Positions 58,251 to 64,000 of a stretch of 64,000 nucleotides of DNA are shown piece after piece. Origin of the DNA: Adiantum capillus-veneris. Taxonomy: Eukaryota > Streptophyta > Polypodiopsida > Polypodiales > Pteridaceae. Both the position numbers and the translations under genes were made by a program. The DNA lies in assembly GCA_014529385.2 (NCBI GenBank), contig CM043950.1, forward strand, positions 151,344,945 through 151,408,944, read 5' to 3'. The stretch's first letter is position 1. Each line of letters starts with the position of its first letter. The notes under the pieces are model-generated. The model worked only from the letters and a program-made list of their open reading frames with translations. It was not told where the DNA came from and did no database searches.

Positions 58251-60462
58251 TGGTAAGGGAAACACATGACTTTTTTCAGTATTGTGGATCCAGTTACATT
58301 GTGGCAAATTATAGGCTTAATTGATTGATTTTCATAAACATGGTCTACATGGCTGTGGCTGGTCATGTATAATGGTTTTTAAAAAAAGAAAGCGCCGTTT
58401 TTTAAAAAGAAACCCTCTTTGCATCTCAATAGAAGGTAAAAATATGTAAATGAACATGGGGAAACTGGGAACAAATATTTGCTCTACATAGCATGTTGTA
58501 TACTTGTGGAGGTATGTGTATAAAGGCATAAGATGTGGGAAATATCCGAAAAGAAAAAACTAGCATGGTATAAACACTATCCACATAGTCCAAAACACCA
58601 TATTATCTGCATGGTTTGGAACACGGTGTTATGAATATCTCATATGCAAACAATAGGACGCTGTCTCGAGATGCATGGTTGATAAGCAAGAAACTAGCCA
58701 AACTAGGTCTTAACTCTCCCTGCAACAAGATAGAGTACACTCTACTTAGTAAACAAAAATAACGTTATGCAAAAGTAGTTAGCATGGTGTAGCATATATG
58801 GTCGTAAAACCATGAGCAGACGTCTGCTATACCATGGTTTAACTTTATCTGTTATAAAACACAATTTGAAAGATAGTAAGATAATGGTTGAGAAGAACGT
58901 AACAATGTGCATAATAAAGGGGTTTATATATATATATATATATAAATGAACTTTTGGAACACTGGCTGACTGATGTCAAATAATGGTAAACAGCTACTCA
59001 TGAATAGCATTCTGCATGTGTTTTTCTTGGCAGCCTCATATCGAAAATCATTTGAAACGGTCTCAACACAAAGTGTACCGATGACAACCCCCAGCTCTTA
59101 GGTAGACTTTTTGTCTACTGAGAGGGTGTTCAACTAGAATCTGGCATAAGTTCTTCTTTTAAGTTTTTATAGACATTGAGAGTTTGTAAGCAAAAGTTAA
59201 TTTTATGTATTGGTCTTAAACCATTTAGGAAAAGTGTACTGTAACTTTTTTTGCACTAGGTACTTGTGAAGTAAGCTATTTTGGAAATGGCATGCTAAAT
59301 AGTATACGCATGGAAGAAAATCCTCATGTGAGGCTCCTCAGAGAGGGCGGAAGGTTGAATTTGAAAAACATGTCTAAATACAAACGAAACTTTGGAAACT
59401 TTTGCTAAAAGGAAAAGACTGTCTAAATGTTTAAAGGTTTGACATAACCGTATCTTGGAAATTACATACATACTTGGTTGGGTGGTTTTCGAATTATCTT
59501 TTAAAACAAAAATCCTCGTGTGAGGCTCCTACAAAAGGAGGGCTCGTCTACTTTTTGAAAAATGGGTCCGCGTACAAATGAAACTCTACGAAAATTTTGG
59601 CAAAGTATATCTTATCCTTTATACAACCCAAAATGAAGATCCGCTTCTAGCTTTTTTCTCTATACCCCCTTTTTTTCTATATCTCTCTCTTTATCCTCTC
59701 ACGCTATGATTCTATCCACTTAGAGGGTAGGGTGCCCAATCTCACACATAGTTACTATAAAAATGTTGTTTTCTGGCTAAGGTTTTTCCAATTATTCTTA
59801 GAAGCTAGCATCTAGCATAGACCACTAATAGACAATATCTGGTTTATGAAATTGTGCTACAGGGTATGGTGCTATCTATCAGAAGCCAAACTACGGGGGA
59901 TATACCATCCTTTGAGAATGCGAGCCCAAAAACTCACAAGAGATGCTACTTATCCAATGGAAAGCCACGTCCCTCCACCATACGTGATTTTTCCGAAGGA
60001 TGCAAATCAGCCTTCATCATGAAACCAGAAACAGCCAATGTAACGAGTTGAAATTATGGTAGAGAAAAGTCTGCCAAACAAAATTATTGTGGAAAATACC
60101 GCTAAAAATTGGATCATACTTGCTAGAGAAGCAAAGAAAAGACTCCCTCAAAATGCATATATAAGGAGAGTGAAGGGGTTTAGGGCTACGGGACAACAAT
60201 AACAAGCAGAATAGACTGTTTAGATACCGATCTTCCCATCAAGGTTTCCCATGTTCTAACTGGTTGCTTGTGTTGGATGGTGGCAAGTATAGGTCTATTC
60301 TCTCATGAAATCTGAGACAATTAGTCTCCTACCAGAACCGGATGTATCAGCTTAAATTAATTTTTTTTGGATTATGTCAATTCTATCTTTATATATTGTC
60401 TACTATCATTTAGGTCTTATCTATTTTGGGTCAAGTGTCAATATATGGTTCTATAAGAGGGG
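58251..60462. repeat. AT-rich spacer with a diverged direct repeat
   Basis: 59317-59410 resembles 59505-59605 (AAATCCTCxTGTGAGGCTCCT and following), step about 190 bp. (TA)n at 58927-58943. No gene. Confidence 0.5.
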
Positions 60463-63400
60463 ATGTCAAATTTAATCTCTCTCTCTTTATTTCCCGAGTT
60501 GTCCTTGCTCAGACAACTACCATATATTGAACTTGCCTTTCATTCCAAGCTATTTACGAATTTATCTCTGTTAACATTCTTTAGGTTGGCTAGATTGTAT
60601 CTCTCACACGGTTTGGATACTCCAATGATAAAAGGTTTCATATCCCTCCTATTGGAACACAGTGCCTACTATCATGCTTCAAAGGGACTGACTTTCATAA
60701 GAGTCTTCTTGACTATGAGAAAAAGGCAATACAGGAACAAGAGCTTTCAGCTTTAAAAACATCACCTGTTAATGACTGGTTAAAACTCTTAGCCCTTTCC
60801 AAAAAAGAACCTACACAACTAATTAGTGCATTAAACTCTTTTCTATTATCAATATGCTTTATTGATGCTCAAGACTATTCGGATTTGATCTTCTATTGTT
60901 CATCACTACCTTCCCTATCCTTCCTCTGGCAATTAGACAATCCCAAGAGATTGTGAACCCTCTTTTGGATCTAGATCTCTTGAGTCAAGAAGAAAAGGAG
61001 GCCCTAGGCCTAACAGATGACCCTTCTTCTCAAAAAATTGAAAGGTCTATGCCCAGACATTTTTCTGAAGTCATTCCACTACTCCCTTTTAGACAAATTG
61101 AGCTCAACGCTATTCGCCTTGAAAACAAAATCCGGGATTTTGAGATACTAAATCAATGTGCTCCATTCATAATTGATTCTTTAGCTCTGCTTTGTAGTTT
61201 ACCACTTGATGTGGTAGAACAATGCAAAACATGAGCACTTCAATCAAAACATCTACTATCACTAGATAAACCTTTTACACTAAAACGGATAAAACTGTCA
61301 GACATTGAGAGGAAGAAGTACTCAAATACTTCCATGGTAGCCCGTACAAAGGGACTATCACTCAATGAGAAAGAAAACGACATTCGAAAGTTCTTGAAGA
61401 ATTGTTGGAACATACACAGACCATTCATCGAGTGTACTTGTAAGAAGAATCCCGGTTCAAACTGCCCAGCAACGATCATATGGTTTGATCACCTTCTTTG
61501 GTTTGTATTTCAAAATCTTCCAAATTTATTTCCTTATTTCTCTGGACCGCACAAGTATATGCTTTCATTGGATGGGTAACATCTTTTCCCATTGAAGTTT
61601 GACATGCGGTAGTGGTTTTTTATGCTCTTCATGAACATCTGTTGATGCAGCAAAAGGTTTAGTATTATATACACCACGAAGTGCATTCCTCTCTCGAGTT
61701 CAACACCACCCAATTGGTCTAACCATTGACACAATTTTCAAACCATCTATAAGTAGGGAACAACTGAATCGTGTTGCTAATACACCAAGCAATACAACAT
61801 CATCATTGAAACATCCTCGACAATTTTGGGGATCTGAGGACTTTGGTGAGACTCCAAGGCTTGAATACAATTCAAATGACAAGGTACTACATTTAATTAC
61901 TAGAACTAATGAATTACAATGGTTTAAACAAGGTAGTAAAAGTAAACATCAATTTATTCACTTAACTTTCATTAATATATTTATGGAGTTTATACACCCT
62001 CACACTTTTTTTGATGAAATGTTAAAGGATATTGGAATAAAAAATAATCTTGAGCATTTTCACATTAAATTTAGATGGAAGTACACGAATAATGTTGGCC
62101 AGTACTTGTATAAACCCTTTGATACCTTTGCTAAACATTTTGATCTTAATGAACCTTGTCTTTGCCTGAAGAAGAAACGTTTTAAAAAGTTCCTAAAAAT
62201 TTTTGACCATCTAGGTGAGCATGTTCTTACTACTCAACCATCATTCATAAGACACCACACATTAAGGGATAGTGTATCCAACGGCTTTAACCATATCCCT
62301 CTTGTCCCTGTACATCTGCATTCAGTTAAAGCCGAGTTCAAGAAGGGATGGGGAAAATTATGCCATTTACTAAATATAAACTGTACACAGTCTCACTTTC
62401 ATTTAATTGAATAAAGACTAGAAAAAACCTTCCAATCTATCTTCCCAAATTATAGGCATAGCCAAATTCCCTGGTTCATGGAAAAAGATATCTTAGACGA
62501 AATTGAATTTATCCAAAAACACATTTTTATAAGTGGTTTGGACAAATCAGCCCAAACTCATGTCTTTATTTGTAAACGAATCATTAGATTGTATGCAAAG
62601 AACAGATTAAGTTCTTCAAAATTCATGCCTATAAATGAATGCACTAACACCATCATCTCACTCATTAATACACGATGCAAGGAGTTTAATATTATACCTT
62701 CTCATGATAGAGGTCTTCCCTATATTATGGGAAATTACAAAATTCACAAGACAGAGTTCCGTTGGATAAGAAATGCCCTGTGGCTAGTAAGATCACTAAA
62801 TTCCTACATGGTTTATCTATTGGGCTTATTGAATATACTGAGAGCTTTCAAAAAAACCTTCAAACATTCTCAAAGGTAAATTCAAACGCATATCGGATCA
62901 TTAACAACCACTACGATGCTTTCATAAACCTTCGCAAATTTCCATTTACTATGTTCATACATATGATATTCAACCTTGTTATGAAACAATTCCTCACCAT
63001 GGGAAGCATAGCCTGATGAAGTCTTTGAGAAACATTAAAAGATTAATAACTGGTCACGGTTATAAAGGGTTTAAATCATTTAGGAACAAAATCACCCTTA
63101 CAAAAAGGAATTCGGAAGTGAAACGATCCTTTGAATTATTTGAGGCTTTAAATATCTTTGTGTTAGACAATTGTTTCTCAAGGTTAGGATCTGATATTTA
63201 TTGGCAAACTACAAGAATTTCAATGGGATACTCATGTTCTCCTTTATGGTGCAATCTATATCTTGCTTGGTTTGAGCTGGAATATGTTAGAAAATTATCT
63301 AGACTCAAAAAGAATGATATGCTTTTAGTTTTCATACACTCTAATGTATATGGATAATCTTCTATTCATAAAAGCCACATATATTGCAAGATGCATGAAT

Positions 63401-63658
63401 CACAACAGACCCTTGTCCCCTGAGGACCCCTTTATAATATATCTATTGGATATCATTTCAATAAAACCAACTCATACAAAGTTTGGCTCTACATATTTAA
63501 ACACGAAAATAATTCTACAAAGACTTTTTATTGGAGAATACACTACGGAAACAACATGGAAAAAGGATGCATTACCAGGACACCAAGTATCATTCATACA
63601 AGCAGCTAGCAATCGCCCTGCACTGTTAGCATACAAACTATGTGTGTCACAGATCTTA
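60463..63658 (+). pseudogene. Penelope-like reverse transcriptase, degenerate
   Basis: Read on + through several frames. N-terminal region about 60720-61580 (LSALKTSPVNDWLKLLALS, LDLDLLSQEEKEALGL, CWNIHRPFIECTCKKNPGSN). Then 61806-62414 with HVLTTQPSFIRHHTLRDSVS and GFNHIPL. RT follows: LPYIMGNYKIHK, YDIQPCYETIP (motif A, about 62959), ISMGYSCSPLWCNLYLAW (motif B) and the catalytic box YMDN (63347-63358; family YxDD, so the second Asp is Asn). FIQAASNRPALLAYK lies near the end. The motif set fits Penelope-like/telomerase-related RTs rather than LINE or LTR RTs. At least five frame breaks. The 3' end is cut by an LTR at 63659, so no GIY-YIG nuclease can be sought. Confidence 0.62.
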
Positions 63659-63796
63659 TGTTGAGTTTATATGTGAAGCTAATCAATAAATGGCTTCTCT
63701 ATATATGGCACCCATGTCCCCTCTATATATACATCATCTCATGTGTGTATTCTACACTCTGTGCGCTCTCTCTCTCTCTCTCAACATGGTATCAGA
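63659..63796 (+). repeat. Family-B LTR with partial primer site
   Basis: LTR 63659-63786 (128 bp, TGTTGAGTTTATATGTG...CAACA) followed by TGGTATCAGA, the first ten bases of the primer site, and then directly by an inverted LTR. Interrupts the Penelope-like RT. Confidence 0.88.
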
Positions 63797-64000
63797 TGTT
63801 GAGAGAGAGAGAGAGAGAGCACAGAAATAGAACCCCAAAGTGTGTAGAATACACACATGAGATGATGTATATATACAGGGGACCTGGGTGCCATATATAG
63901 AGAAGCCATATATTGAGTAGCTTCACATATAACCTCAACACCCCCGCTCAAATAAGGGTCCCTAGCTGTGGATGAAAAAACCCTTGGGGGATCAAGGGAA
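63797..64000 (-). mobile_element. Family-B element on the minus strand, 3' LTR, running off the window
   Basis: Inverted LTR 63797-63940 (144 bp) and inverse polypurine tract CCCCCGCTC (63941-63949). The conserved 3' terminal segment (complement of TTTTTTCATCCA...) continues to the end. It inserted into the primer site of the LTR copy to its left. Confidence 0.88.

Overview
The window looks like transposable-element-rich nuclear DNA of a land plant. Almost every recognisable coding stretch is a decayed mobile element: Ty1/copia and Ty3/gypsy LTR retrotransposons primed by initiator-Met tRNA, CACTA (En/Spm) transposons with TNP2-like transposase, a LINE, and a Penelope-like reverse transcriptase. 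Long (CT/GA)n and (CA)n runs, AT-rich spacers and the absence of any bacterial gene organisation agree with this. PPR remnants of the 'MYAKCGALEKAQKV ... NALI' type, together with a Penelope-like RT, suggest an early-diverging vascular plant such as a fern. That is inference only.

Layout, left to right. 1-552 and 17628-18660 (minus) are two parts of one CACTA accessory gene, split by a copia element (A, 553-17627; 143-bp LTRs, TSD atgac). Element A keeps degraded gag-PR-IN-RT-RNaseH at 13056-17237. Its leader is swollen by about 11 kb of unrecognised repeat modules, including a 1.07-kb tandem duplication. Inside these sits a complete non-autonomous LTR element (B, 9229-11678; TSD cgtga) that carries a 171-bp array and a 43-bp minisatellite and no gene.

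19040-21290 holds a CACTA 3' end and a 3'-truncated LINE. 21287-34253 is a CACTA complex: TIR, tRNA-like modules in the leader, a TNP2 gene cut by the 5' half of copia C, a gag-only LTR element, a second TNP2 3' part, accessory-gene exons and the other TIR. 34455-40920 is a full chromovirus-type gypsy element (TSD agagc).

41060-45740 is the most host-like stretch. It holds a minus-strand secreted TPD1-like gene with one in-frame stop, a tandemly duplicated PPR pseudogene, two strong hairpins and an unrecognised degenerate coding region. 45741-53270 is a second CACTA cluster. It has a TIR, a 1.1-kb fold-back element, the 3' half of copia C (minus) and a mirror-image CACTA leader. 53.6-56.0 kb carries a kinase-like pseudogene, 56-60 kb is AT-rich with diverged tandem repeats, and 60.5-63.66 kb is a Penelope-like RT pseudogene. 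The window ends in two head-to-head LTRs of family B.

How the parts relate: element A and element B share primer site, polypurine tract and 3' terminal sequence, so A-type copias probably mobilised B. The same copia C insertion, with the same target bases, occurs in two CACTA copies, so CACTA DNA was copied after it received copia C. Most elements carry stops or frameshifts, several of them CGA-to-TGA, as expected for old methylated repeats. Coordinates of unlabelled repeats are by-eye estimates.
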